The translations under genes were made by a program, and so were the position numbers. Positions 20,157 to 29,100 of a stretch of DNA of 64,000 nt are shown here, piece after piece (position 1 is the stretch's first letter; each line of letters begins with the position of its first letter). Location: assembly GCA_000383355.1 (NCBI GenBank), contig KB911124.1, positions 62,001-126,000 on the forward strand, given 5' to 3'. The DNA comes from Flavobacterium sp. SCGC AAA160-P02 (GTDB lineage: Bacteria; Bacteroidota; Bacteroidia; Flavobacteriales; Flavobacteriaceae). The notes below the pieces were generated by a model. That model did not search any database, had not been told where the DNA came from, and saw only the letters and a program-made list of their open reading frames with translations.

Positions 20157-20789
20157 ATGAGTTTTTTAGAGATTTTGAATAAACGTTATGCCACCAAAGC
20201 AATGAATGGTGAAGTAGTGCCGCAACAAAAAATAGATACTATTTTAGAAGCCATTAGACTAGCTCCATCATCTAGCGGATTACAACCCTTTGAGGTTTTT
20301 GTAATTACAGATAATGAAACAAAATCTAGCATCAAAGAAATTGCTTGGAACCAATCTCCAGTAACAGATTGTTCTCATTTATTGGTATTTGCAGCTTGGG
20401 ATCATTATACAGAAGATAGAATTAATCATATGTTTGATTTAACAAATGAAATTAGAGGATTTAAAAATGAAGGGTGGGAAAACTATCGTCAAATGCTATT
20501 ATCTTCATACCCACAAAAAAATTCAGAAGAAAATTTTGAACATGCAGCACGTCAAACATATATAGCATTTATGGCAGCTATAACACAAGCAGCTTATGAA
20601 GGCTTAGACAGCACACCTATGGAAGGTTTTAATGCAGGTTCATTAGATGAAATCTTAGGCCTACGTGAAAAAGGTTTGCGAAGTACCCTTTTATTACCAA
20701 TAGGTTATAAAAATGCAACAAAAGACTGGTTGGTAAACCTTGTAAAGGTTAGAAAACCTATGAAAGAATTAGTAACTTTTATTAAATAA
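20157..20789 (+). CDS. Nitroreductase family NAD(P)H-dependent oxidoreductase
   Basis: The 210-residue product is an FMN flavoprotein of the NfsB-like nitroreductase family. The N-terminal RYATKAMNG and the APSSSGLQPFEVFV segment bind the flavin phosphate and ring; GLRSTLLLPIGY lies near the C-terminus. Members reduce nitro compounds, quinones or other electrophiles with NAD(P)H. I chose the ATG at 20157 because a promoter box lies between it and the upstream in-frame start at 20118. The next gene starts 8 bases after the stop, so the two form an operon likely tied to electrophile or redox stress. Confidence 0.85.
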   Translation: MSFLEILNKRYATKAMNGEVVPQQKIDTILEAIRLAPSSSGLQPFEVFVITDNETKSSIKEIAWNQSPVTDCSHLLVFAAWDHYTEDRINHMFDLTNEIRGFKNEGWENYRQMLLSSYPQKNSEENFEHAARQTYIAFMAAITQAAYEGLDSTPMEGFNAGSLDEILGLREKGLRSTLLLPIGYKNATKDWLVNLVKVRKPMKELVTFIK

Positions 20790-20797
20790 AAACAAAA

Positions 20798-21709
20798 ATG
20801 ATGAAAAAAATATTGATTGGATTAGCAGGAATCATACTACTTGCTTTTATTGCATTCTATATTGCAACTAAACCTACAGAAACAAAAGAAGGAACTTATA
20901 TTCCTTCTCCATTTGCGTTAAAATTAGCGACCTCTCCAACTACAGATTTTGACAATACTATCTACAAAAACCCGTATACTGGAAATAAAAAAATATTAAT
21001 GGTTTCTACAGAAGAAAGAAACATGACAATGGCTAACGGAAAAAAATTCTCTACAGGAAATCATCCGGTTGAAATGCTTCTTCCTATTCTGCATTTAAAA
21101 AATGCAGGTTTTGATGTAGATGTTGTAACCCCTACCGGGAAACCTGTTGCCATAGAAATGTGGGCAATGCCAGAAGACGATGAAAACGTTAAAAAAATAT
21201 ATACTGAGTTTAAAAATAAATTAGAAAAACCAGGAAGTTTAGCTAATTTCGTTACAAATTCATTAAAAGATAGTACAGATTATGCCGCAATATTTTTCCC
21301 TGGTGGCCATGGTGCTATGCTTGGTTTACCAGAAAATAGAGATGTTAGTAAATTAATAAATTGGTCTTATAACAACGATTTGTTTATGCTTGCAATTTGT
21401 CATGGCCCAGCTGCATTATTAGCTGCAAGTATAGACGCAAACAACGAAGATTTTATTTACAAAGGATATAATATTGCCGCATTTCCAGACGCTGTAGATG
21501 CGCAAGGACCAATGATTGGGTATACCCCAGGAAAAATGCCTTGGATATACGGTGAGAAATTAAATAAATTAGGTGTTACTATTATTAATGAAGGAGCTGA
21601 TGATACGGTAAAAATAGACAGAAAATTAATTACAGGCGCTAGCCCATTAGCAGCCAATAATTTTGGGAAATTAGCCGCTACCGAACTGCTTAAAGAAATG
21701 AAAAAATAA
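20798..21709 (+). CDS. Membrane-anchored DJ-1/PfpI superfamily protein, Hsp31 (HchA)-like
   Basis: This 303-residue protein starts with a hydrophobic anchor (about residues 4-23). A glutamine-amidotransferase-like fold follows. The nucleophile elbow AICHGP places Cys201 next to His202, and FFPGGHGAM precedes it at about 167-174. The PWIYGEKLNKLG segment near the C-terminus resembles HchA/Hsp31 rather than YajL-type DJ-1. Hsp31 proteins are described as holdase chaperones and glyoxalase/deglycase-type enzymes. The N-terminal membrane segment is unusual, since HchA itself is cytosolic; it would place the enzyme at the membrane or in the periplasm. Co-transcription with the nitroreductase suggests a carbonyl/electrophile detoxification unit. 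Confidence 0.78.
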   Translation: MMKKILIGLAGIILLAFIAFYIATKPTETKEGTYIPSPFALKLATSPTTDFDNTIYKNPYTGNKKILMVSTEERNMTMANGKKFSTGNHPVEMLLPILHLKNAGFDVDVVTPTGKPVAIEMWAMPEDDENVKKIYTEFKNKLEKPGSLANFVTNSLKDSTDYAAIFFPGGHGAMLGLPENRDVSKLINWSYNNDLFMLAICHGPAALLAASIDANNEDFIYKGYNIAAFPDAVDAQGPMIGYTPGKMPWIYGEKLNKLGVTIINEGADDTVKIDRKLITGASPLAANNFGKLAATELLKEMKK

Positions 21710-21937
21710 GTGGTAGAGCAGGTAACATGTATTTAATAATATAATTTCAGAATAAAAAAACATTATTGTTACCTACTTGTATAGTTTATTGCTTTTTGTA
21801 GGCAAGCGAAAATATTTTCTATCTTGCCTACGCTAAGCTATACTGGTTTTGTTTTGTATTTGATAAATTGCGTGCTTAAAATTAGCAACAAGCCATACAT
21901 AAAAAAGTTGCCACCCAACCTTACCCTCTCACGTTAC

Positions 21938-22067
21938 ACTAGGTATTTATACCTATTTTTCTAAAATAGGTGAATATGAGCACTGTTTTCTACTCATTTT
22001 TCTTACATTTAGGCTGCTAAAAAGAATAAAGACCCCTAAGTCTACTATAAAAAAATTCTAGGAGTCT
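21938..22067 (+). repeat. Dispersed intergenic repeat, copy B
   Basis: About 130 bp, starting ACTAGGTATTTATACC, with the AATATGAGCACTGTTTTCTACTCAT segment split around its loop. It ends in GACCCCTAAG ... CTAGGAGTC, which can form an 8-bp stem with one mismatch. It is preceded by a C-rich segment (CCACCCAACC) also seen before copies C and E. The gene-free stretch 21710-22206 also holds a weak inverted repeat (AGGTAACA at 21720 with TGTTACCT at 21767) just after the upstream gene, and the second module at 22095. Confidence 0.85.
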
Positions 22068-22094
22068 CAAAAATTTAAGAAAATAACAAAAATT

Positions 22095-22156
22095 GTGTTA
22101 TCAGGAAATTTAAACCTGTTAACGCAAATAATGCTTCTTTTAGTAGGAAGTTGGCA
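22095..22156 (+). repeat. Second repeat module downstream of copy B
   Basis: The segment runs from GTGTTATC through ATAATGCTTCTT to GGAAGTTGGC. The same series (GTGTTATC, ATAATGCTTCTT, TAGG-AGT-GGC) recurs at 23994-24044 with the same spacing but a different middle, and its start also occurs at 23513 after copy C. It therefore appears to be a companion module of the intergenic repeat, lying immediately before the next gene. Confidence 0.55.
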
Positions 22157-22206
22157 AGCATAAAATAAAGCCCAACACATTTAAGATTAAAACAAAAAAA
22201 ATTAAT

Positions 22207-22749
22207 ATGAAAAAAATAATTTTATTTTTAGCAGTAGTATTATTTACTACGATTGCTAATGCCCAGGAATACAAAGAATATTATGACAATGGAAACCTTA
22301 AAGTTATTGGTAACTATGATGTTAATAAAAAACAAACAGGAGTATGGAAATACTACTATGAAAATGGGCAGTTAGGTCTTGTTGGTTATTATAAAAAAGG
22401 AAAAGAAACAGGAGAGCTGAAAAAATATTACGAAAACGGTCAGATAAAGGAGGTTGGAAATTATAAAGACGGTTATGATACAGGTGAATGGAAAAATTAT
22501 TTTAAAAATGGTCAATTATATTCAGTTGAGATGTACGAAAATGGAAAGAAACATGGAGAGTGCAGATACTATACAAAAAGTGGTCAATTAGAATTTATTT
22601 TTAACTATAAAGATGGGCGTAAACATGGTAAAATTAGAGAATTTCATTCAAATGGGCAGTTGTTATCAGTAGAATACTTTGAAGATGACTATGGTGTAAA
22701 CATGAATAGTTGGAAATATTATGACGAAAATGGAATTGAACAAAATTAA
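22207..22749 (+). CDS. Exported MORN-repeat protein, YwqK-like
   Basis: The 180-residue product has a signal peptide (about residues 1-21, ending ANAQ) and then six or seven repeats of about 23 residues with the pattern YYENGQLK-VGNYKDGK-TGEWKYY. These are the MORN-type units of the YwqK family. The family is labelled as an antitoxin in some annotations because of B. subtilis YwqK, but the export signal here argues against a cytoplasmic antitoxin. No toxin partner is visible. The gene sits alone between two copies of the intergenic repeat, like a cassette. Confidence 0.8.
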   Translation: MKKIILFLAVVLFTTIANAQEYKEYYDNGNLKVIGNYDVNKKQTGVWKYYYENGQLGLVGYYKKGKETGELKKYYENGQIKEVGNYKDGYDTGEWKNYFKNGQLYSVEMYENGKKHGECRYYTKSGQLEFIFNYKDGRKHGKIREFHSNGQLLSVEYFEDDYGVNMNSWKYYDENGIEQN

Positions 22750-22801
22750 CGTTTGCCAACAAACCATATACAAAACCGTTGTATAAATTATATAAAAACA
22801 C

Positions 22802-23254
22802 GTGAACAGATTAATAACCTTCGCATTAATTGTCTTAATTTTTTCCTGTCGACATGAGAGAGTTACTGATAATATTACTTTTAAAAATGAAACAAAAACA
22901 AATCTTAACTCAAAAAATGAGGTAAGTTCAAGACAAATAGAACTTAACCAAATTAAGCAACCAAATAAAACTGTATTTAGAAATTTAAAAATTGACACCA
23001 CAAAACTGTTTGGACTTTGGTCACAAGATCCTACGGCTATATTTGCTGATTTTAATTTAACTTCTACGTCTTTTAATATTGTAGAATATGAAGGAAAAGA
23101 AAAAGAACCTTATATTTTAGACAAAAACAAAATCACTGTATTTTATCAAGACAAGCCCCATATAGGAGTTATTACTCTGAATAAATTTGACACATTGAAA
23201 ATTAAATGGACTAGCACAGGATTAGAAACTATATATATCAAAATCAAAAGATAA
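22802..23254 (+). CDS. Small lipoprotein of unknown function
   Basis: The 150-residue product has a short hydrophobic leader ending in the lipobox IFSC (cysteine near residue 17), so it should be a lipoprotein. The rest is hydrophilic, and the C-terminal half resembles small beta-rich proteins (GLWSQDPTAIFADFN, then a KWTSTGLETIYIK strand region). I do not recognise a family. The start is GTG at 22802; no ATG upstream keeps the lipoprotein signal. It follows the MORN gene by 52 bases. That gap contains CCAACAAACCATATACAAAACCGTTG, a sequence style seen after several genes here. Confidence 0.5.
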   Translation: MNRLITFALIVLIFSCRHERVTDNITFKNETKTNLNSKNEVSSRQIELNQIKQPNKTVFRNLKIDTTKLFGLWSQDPTAIFADFNLTSTSFNIVEYEGKEKEPYILDKNKITVFYQDKPHIGVITLNKFDTLKIKWTSTGLETIYIKIKR

Positions 23255-23350
23255 AAAATAGTGATAAACTAAAAATTAGTACATTTTAAACTGCCACGTT
23301 TCATAAATATAATACTAGCAAACCCAAACCACCATACCCAACCAAGTTAC

Positions 23351-23481
23351 ACTAGGTATTTACACTTATTTTTATAAAATAGGTGAATATTAGCACTGTT
23401 TTCTACTCATTTTTCTTACATTTAGACTGCTATTAAGAACAGACCCTCTAAAGTCTTATCTAAAAAAAATTCTAGGAGTCT
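23351..23481 (+). repeat. Dispersed intergenic repeat, copy C
   Basis: About 131 bp, starting ACTAGGTATTTACAC and ending CTAGGAGTC. It has the same internal order as copy B but slightly more divergence in the first palindrome. It is preceded by the CCACCATACCCAACC segment. Together with the features at 23500, 23610, 23758 and 23833 it fills the 813-base stretch between the lipoprotein gene and the membrane protein gene. Confidence 0.8.
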
Positions 23482-23499
23482 TTTCACGTACTTATTATA

Positions 23500-23519
23500 A
23501 TAACACAAGCTTGTGTTAT
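23500..23519. repeat. 20-bp perfect palindrome after repeat copy C
   Basis: ATAACACAAGCTTGTGTTAT is perfectly self-complementary and lies where the GTGTTAT module starts after copy C. It may be the structured core of that module or a protein-binding site. Confidence 0.45.
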
Positions 23520-23609
23520 ATGGTATTATATGCCTGTTAGAAGGAACTTTATACCAAATAAAATGAGCTGTAAGTAATAGTAAAAACTGAATAAAACATA
23601 AATTAATAA

Positions 23610-23768
23610 ATGGCAAAATATTTAGATACTTCTCAAATCTCTAGCGAACTGATGCAGCTTTTAAAAGAAGCTAAAGAACGAATAATTTTAGTAACATATT
23701 CTCTTCAAGTAAACACTCAAATCCAAGAGAGACTAAAAACCCCCGCCCCCGCTCCCGCTAGTTTGTAA
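23610..23768 (+). pseudogene. Truncated phospholipase D-like protein gene (5' remnant)
   Basis: The reading frame begins MAKYLDTSQISSELMQLL and continues with KEAKERIILVTYSLQVNTQIQERL. This is the start of a PLD-like family protein in which the first helix and strand precede the HKD catalytic motif. After about 44 codons the frame runs into a proline/alanine stretch encoded by a GC-rich element and stops at codon 53, so neither catalytic HKD motif is present. The start of the gene is well preserved, which suggests recent truncation. It was probably an intact accessory gene preceded by repeat copy C. Confidence 0.6.
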
Positions 23769-23782
23769 CTAGTGGCATTGGT
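23740..23782. repeat. GC-rich palindromic element interrupting the PLD-like gene
   Basis: A run of CCCCCGCCCCCGCTCCCG leads into the hairpin CTAGTT-TGT-AACTAG (23758-23772) and then TGGCATTGG. The GC content is sharply higher than anything nearby. The structure is like the REP-type ends left by IS200/RAYT-family activity in Bacteroidota, which I recall only in outline. It falls exactly where the PLD-like homology ends, so it probably marks an insertion or deletion breakpoint. Confidence 0.5.
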
Positions 23783-23832
23783 TTTTTCTTACATATAGTC
23801 TTTTTACTTTTCTATAAAAAATATTTAAAAAA

Positions 23833-24044
23833 TGGGTATTTATACTCATTGATTTGCTGAGTAAAGTTTCTATTTTTAAGGAGAATTAGCGCATCCCTAA
23901 AAACAGGGAGCTGTAATTTTCACCATTTGTGGGGATTGCCTAGCGCTGGGATTTTTCTAATCTTTATAAAAATAAAAAAAGTTGTGTTATCTAGCTATAT
24001 GGAGCTGTAAACACTAATAATGCTTCTTATGATAGGGAGTAGGC
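23833..24044 (+). repeat. Degenerate intergenic repeat D with second module
   Basis: A diverged start (GGGTATTTATACTCATT) is followed by unrelated sequence with ATTAGCGC and a GTAATTTTCACCATTTGTG segment. That part loosely resembles a stretch at 25868-25922 upstream of the restriction operon. The piece from 23994 to 24044 (GTGTTATC, ATAATGCTTCTT, AGGC) matches the module after copy B. I treat this as a remnant repeat upstream of the membrane protein gene; identity is too low for precise borders. Confidence 0.4.
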
Positions 24045-24067
24045 TGTAAATTGAGGGCACACAAAAT

Positions 24068-24571
24068 ATGAAAGAAATAATTGACAAAATATCATCATAT
24101 AACTTATTCAATTACTTATTTCCAGGAATAATTTTTGTTATTATTCTTCGAGAAATAACAAATTATGATTTAGTACAAGAAGATAATATTTTAGGTGCCT
24201 TTTTATACTATTTTATTGGTCTAATCATAAGTAGATTTGGCTCATTAATTATTGGAAAAATTCTTCAAAGTAAAAAATTGAAATTTATAAAATTCGCAGA
24301 CTATTCAGAATTCATTTTTGCGAGTGATAAAGACAAGAAAATTGAATTATTCTCTGAAATTAATAATATGTATAGAACGTTAATTTCTCTTTTCTGTCTA
24401 CTATTATTTTCAATACTTTATCAAAAAATTTCCGATTCGCTAAATATATCCGAAAGCCTATCATATATTTTATTAATAATAAGTCTAATTGTTTTGTTTG
24501 TCTTTTCTTATAGAAAACAGACAAGTTTTATAACCAAAAGAGTTGCAACAAGAAATAAAGAAAATAAATGA
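24068..24571 (+). CDS. Four-helix membrane protein, partner of MBL-fold hydrolase
   Basis: The 167-residue product has four predicted membrane helices, at about residues 13-29, 42-64, 103-120 and 130-148. A charged cytosolic-type segment lies between helices two and three, and the tail is basic. I recognise no enzymatic motif. Its stop codon overlaps the start of the next gene by four bases (ATGA), so the two are translationally coupled. The small multi-helix protein next to a nuclease-type fold, inside an accessory region, recalls membrane effectors of abortive-infection systems. That is an inference from context only. Confidence 0.6.
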   Translation: MKEIIDKISSYNLFNYLFPGIIFVIILREITNYDLVQEDNILGAFLYYFIGLIISRFGSLIIGKILQSKKLKFIKFADYSEFIFASDKDKKIELFSEINNMYRTLISLFCLLLFSILYQKISDSLNISESLSYILLIISLIVLFVFSYRKQTSFITKRVATRNKENK

Positions 24572-25497
24572 AGCAAATAATTTTTAATGTTGGAGGTGCA
24601 CTTTCATCTTATATAGAATTTGATGATAAGAAATTACTAGTTGATATTGGAAAAAGTCAAGATTTTAACCCTATTTCTGATTTTTTAAATCCATTGTTTA
24701 TTAAAAGGAATAATAAAAAAAGCACATTTTCTTCAAATAAATTCAAATTAGATCAACTTGTTATAAGCCATCCTCACAATGACCACATTTCAAGCATAAA
24801 TGAATTTGATGAGTTTTTTCACGCAGACTTGTTGACTTGTCCGAATGACAATGATGGAATGCCTGATGGACATAAAATAAATTGGGAGTTATTTGAAGAA
24901 AGTAAAAATATAGATAAATTAAAAGAAATGCTAGTTGGAAGAACTCCTCCTTTAAGAACCACTAGCGACCAAAATGAATTCATATATTATATACCACCAG
25001 AAGAATGTGAAGATGATAAAACATTATCAAATGAAAGTTATTGTAATAACATATCAATCGTTGTATTCCTAATAGTAAACCAACATCGAGTATTTTTTCC
25101 TGCTGACATCCAAAAAGAAGGAATGAAATATTTATTAGATAATAATTTTAATTTAAGAAACAAGTTAAAAGGTGGAGTTGATGTTTTGGTTTCTCCTCAT
25201 CACGGATTACGTTCTTCATTTAGCACACAGATGTTCGGTGAAATGAAAAACGGTAAGACTAATTGTTTGAATGTGGTATCAGAAAAAGTAAATACTTCAG
25301 ACAATAGAGAAGTTGATACAAGATATAGTAAATATGAATATTGTGAAGGTAAAAACGACATTGGTGGAGAAGAAAATCATTATCAAGTTAAGACTTCCAG
25401 AGGGCATATTTTAATTGATTATACCCCAACAAATCAACCAACTTTTGAAATAATAACCGATAATGACGAATTAATTGAAAAGTTTAATCGAATATAA
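24568..25497 (+). CDS. MBL-fold metallohydrolase, ComEC C-terminal domain-like
   Basis: The 309-residue protein has the metallo-beta-lactamase fold. The metal motif HPHNDH gives H68, H70, D72 and H73; the bridging aspartate lies in FPADI (D180); and SPHHG with a following serine-rich stretch is at 209-213. This arrangement, with VVFLIVNQHRVFFPADI before the HHG motif, matches the hydrolase domain at the C-terminus of the competence protein ComEC. Here it stands alone, without membrane segments. Nuclease or phosphodiesterase activity is plausible but not shown. It overlaps the upstream membrane protein gene by four bases, so the two products probably work together. Confidence 0.78.
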   Translation: MKQIIFNVGGALSSYIEFDDKKLLVDIGKSQDFNPISDFLNPLFIKRNNKKSTFSSNKFKLDQLVISHPHNDHISSINEFDEFFHADLLTCPNDNDGMPDGHKINWELFEESKNIDKLKEMLVGRTPPLRTTSDQNEFIYYIPPEECEDDKTLSNESYCNNISIVVFLIVNQHRVFFPADIQKEGMKYLLDNNFNLRNKLKGGVDVLVSPHHGLRSSFSTQMFGEMKNGKTNCLNVVSEKVNTSDNREVDTRYSKYEYCEGKNDIGGEENHYQVKTSRGHILIDYTPTNQPTFEIITDNDELIEKFNRI

Positions 25498-25580
25498 AAA
25501 CTACCGCCAACACCGTACATAATTTATTACTTATTCAAGCCTACTTACCCCAACCCAACCACACACAAATACGTTAAAAA

Positions 25581-25604
25581 CTCGCTAACATAAATGCTAG
25601 CGAG
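25581..25604. terminator. Hairpin downstream of the MBL gene
   Basis: CTCGCTA and TAGCGAG form a perfect 7-bp stem around a 10-base loop. The T-run lies on the left side, so it would terminate transcription best from the right; it may serve as a 3' border in both directions. Confidence 0.35.
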
Positions 25605-25700
25605 AAAAACTGTAAAGAGTAAAAAAAAAATGCTATGAAATATGCAGAAAACTCTCTGCTTTGTTTTATGTAAAAATAACTTTTTTATGTGTTATTTCAA

Positions 25701-25805
25701 ATAGGTATTTATACCTATTTTTCTAAAATAGATGAGTATGAGCGCTGTTTTCTGCTCATTTTTCTTATTTTTAGACTGCTATTAAGAACAGACACCCCTA
25801 AGTCT
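25701..25805 (+). repeat. Dispersed intergenic repeat, copy E
   Basis: This copy starts ATAGGTATTTATACC and runs to CACCCCTAAGTCTA. It lacks the final CTAGGAGTC arm. It is the copy closest to copy A (about six differences). The gene-free stretch 25498-26169 also contains the hairpin at 25581, and an AT-rich segment (25868-25930) with GTAATTCACATTGTGTGGATTGG spread over 24 bases, resembling part of repeat D. I see no clear promoter box before the restriction operon. Confidence 0.8.
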
Positions 25806-26169
25806 AACACAAAAAAATTGTTACACTTTACTGGTTGCTTATTATAAAACCCCCGTCTGCAAGAAAATTAGCGAAAATTAGCCTACGAATACTGGTAATT
25901 CACATTGTGTGGATTGGTGTTTTGTGGGTTTACATTTAGTGTTTTACAAACACAAGTATAGCTTTTATGAAAAAATACAACATGAAATTAATCTAGGATA
26001 ACATAAAACATAAAGTCTGAAGACAGAAATAGTTAGCGGAAAACTAGACAAAAGGTATAATAGTCAATGGCTATCATTAAACAGAAATCAACCTAAATAG
26101 GAATTTTTACATAAAATAGTTGAAAATTTATATGTAGATATTAAGTCCCTAATCATATCAAATAAGTAA

Positions 26170-29100
26170 ATGAGCACTAGATTTTTCACAAATGACGGAG
26201 AGAATACACTTCTTAATAAATTCAAAGGTGTATTCGAACATAACAAAGACATAGAATATTTTGACGCTTTAGTAGGCTATTTTAGGGCCTCAGGCTATTT
26301 TAGAATTCGGGAGTATCTTAACGATGTACCCAAGATTAGAATACTTGTAGGGATTGATGTAGATAAAATTATTGCAAAGTATAATTCTAAAGGACTTTTA
26401 TTTCAAGGGGATGCAAATCAAACTTTGATTGAATTTCTTAACCAAGCCAAAGAAGATATTCAGACAGCAAAATACTCTAAAGAAGTTGAATCTGGTATTC
26501 TTCAATTCATTGAAGATATTTCTTCCAAAAAAATTGAAATCAAAGCGCATCCAAGCAGAAAACTACATGCTAAAATATATATATTCAAACCAGAAAAATG
26601 GAATGAACACAATCAAGGTAAGGTTATAACTGGGTCTTCAAATTTATCAGACTCTGGCCTTGGTGGTTACGAAGGCAGTAATTATGAGTTTAATGTAATT
26701 CTAGAATCTTACGATGATGTTGCATTTGCCTCAAAAGAGTTTGAAAAACTTTGGGAAGAAGGCATTTCAATTTTACCAATTGAAATTAAAAAGGTAAAAG
26801 AAGATACTTATCTCAATGATAATTTTACTCCTTTTGAAGTTTATATTAAGTTTCTGATTGAATATTTTGGAAAGAGTGTAGAATTCGACCCAAACTCAGT
26901 TACAGACTTGCCAAAGGGGTTTATGCGCTTATCCTACCAAATAGATGCTGTAAATCAAGGTTATGAATTACTAAAAAAGCACAACGGTTTTTTCTTAGCT
27001 GATGTGGTAGGGCTAGGAAAAACAGTAGTTGGAACTTTAATTGCCAAGAAGTTTTTCTACTCCAATGGATTTCCATCACATATTTCAACCATCCTGATTA
27101 TTGTTCCCCCAGCTTTAAAAGAGAATTGGGTAGATACTTTAGATAAGTTCGAAGTAAAGAATTATGATATTATCACTAATGGAAGTTTGCATAAAATAAA
27201 AGACCCTGAAAAATATGATTTAGTCATTATTGATGAAGCTCACAAATTCAGAAACGATACTGCTGAAGCGTATAACGAACTTCAAAAATTATGTAAAACT
27301 AAAACCAAGCAACTTTTACCTGATGTCACTAGAGCAGAAAAAAAAGTAATGCTTATTTCTGCTACACCACTAAACAACAGGCCTTCAGACATTGCGAATC
27401 AAATTTACTTATTTCAAGATGCTAAAGATTCTACACTAGAGGTATCTAATTTACAGCACTTTTTTAGAAAAAAAATAGACGCTTATAAGGCGCTCAAGGA
27501 TAACCCTAACATAGCAGAAGTACAACAATCAGTAAAACATATTTACAAAGAAATTAGAGACAAGGTTATTGCGCCTTTGACTATTAGAAGAACAAGAACA
27601 GATTTAAAGATTCACGACCAGTATAAATTAGATATAGCAGAACAGGGTATTATTTTCCCAGAAATTAAAAAGCCGAATAAACTTTTTTATAAACTGAGTG
27701 ATGCCGCTGATAAGCTTTATGACGAAACCATGTATTTGCTTTCTCATGATGTTGATGGTATCAAATATTTCAGATACCAAGCCATAAAATATTTACTACC
27801 AGATAAAAAACAGAAATACAAGAATGCAGATGTTGCCTCTCGAGCTTTGGCTAGTATGATGAAGGTTTTATTAGTGAAACGTATTGATAGCAGCTTCCAT
27901 GCATTTAAAGCATCTTTAAATAGGTTTTCTAAAGCTACTGCAGCTATGTTACAAATGTTCGATAACGGTGTAATTTATATTGCTCCAAACTTAAAGGTTA
28001 ACGAATATATTACTGAGGGTCGTGAGGACGAGTTGATTGAAAAGATTGCCGATGTAATTGATACAGATCCAACAATAACTGTTTGTGTTCCCGAAGATTT
28101 TGAACCTGTTTTTCTAACAGAGTTAAAACGAGATTTTGAAATTGTAGAATCCTTAAACAAAAGATGGGCTAAAGTGACAGAAGATCCAAAATTGGATGAG
28201 TTCAAAAAAAGGCTTGAAAAGGAATTACTAAATAAAGAGATTAATCCGCAGCAAAAGTTAGTAGTTTTTTCAGAATCAAAAGAAACAACATCATATATTA
28301 CAAATGCTTTAAAGAAGGACGGAAGAACAGATGTTCTAGAGGTGCATGCAGGTAATAGAGATAGGTTAAAAGAGACTATAAAGCTGAATTTTGATGCTAA
28401 CATTCCGCGGGAAGAATATCTTTCGGACTACAAAATAATTATCTGTACAGAGGTATTAGCCGAAGGTGTAAATCTGCATAGATCTAATGTAATCGTAAAC
28501 TACGATACGCCTTGGAATTCTACCAAACTAATGCAACGTATAGGTAGGGTAAACAGAATTGGTTCAGTGGCACCACACATTCATATTTTCAACTTCTATC
28601 CAACAGCGAAGGTAAATAGCGATATCGAATTAGAAAAGAAGGCGATTATGAAGCTACAAGCCTTCCATTCTGCTTTGGGTGAAGACAGTGAAATTTATTC
28701 ACCAGATGAAGAAATTCAATCCTTTGGGCTTTTTGAAAAAGATGTTGACGAAGAAAAAGATGAACGTTTAGCATATCTCATGGAACTGCGAAAGTTTAAA
28801 GAGGAAAACCCTGAAGAGTTTAGACGCATCAGAAACTTACCATTAAAGGCCAGAGTTGGTCGCAAAGACCGGACAAAAAAGAATAGTACCATTTGTTTTA
28901 TAAGAAACCACAGAAGAGATGCTTTTTATTGGGTAAAGGATAACGATGAGTTAGAAGAAATGGGGTTCATTGAAGTTGCGAAAGAGTTTAGAGCAGATCC
29001 ACCAGAACAGAGTATCGATTTACATGAAAAGCACCATAAACAAGTAGGAATAGCTATAAATGACTTTGATGAAAAATTAAAAGAGGAAATGTCTAAAGGA

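Noticed and set aside
22207-22749. The MORN-repeat gene as the antitoxin of a toxin-antitoxin pair
   Set aside because: The protein has an export signal and the neighbouring gene is a lipoprotein, not a toxin, so the family label is not supported by context.
22666-23001. A 111-codon minus-strand frame over the MORN and lipoprotein genes
   Set aside because: It overlaps two better plus-strand genes and reads as a hydrophobic shadow of AT-rich sequence.
19295-25805. The accessory stretch as an integron cassette array
   Set aside because: The one-gene-per-repeat layout is similar, but no integron integrase is in the window and I could not find matched RYYYAAC/GTTRRRY core sites at each copy. 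It is kept only as one hypothesis.
27975-28403. A 142-codon serine-rich minus-strand frame inside the helicase gene
   Set aside because: It is the antisense shadow of the conserved SNF2 coding region.
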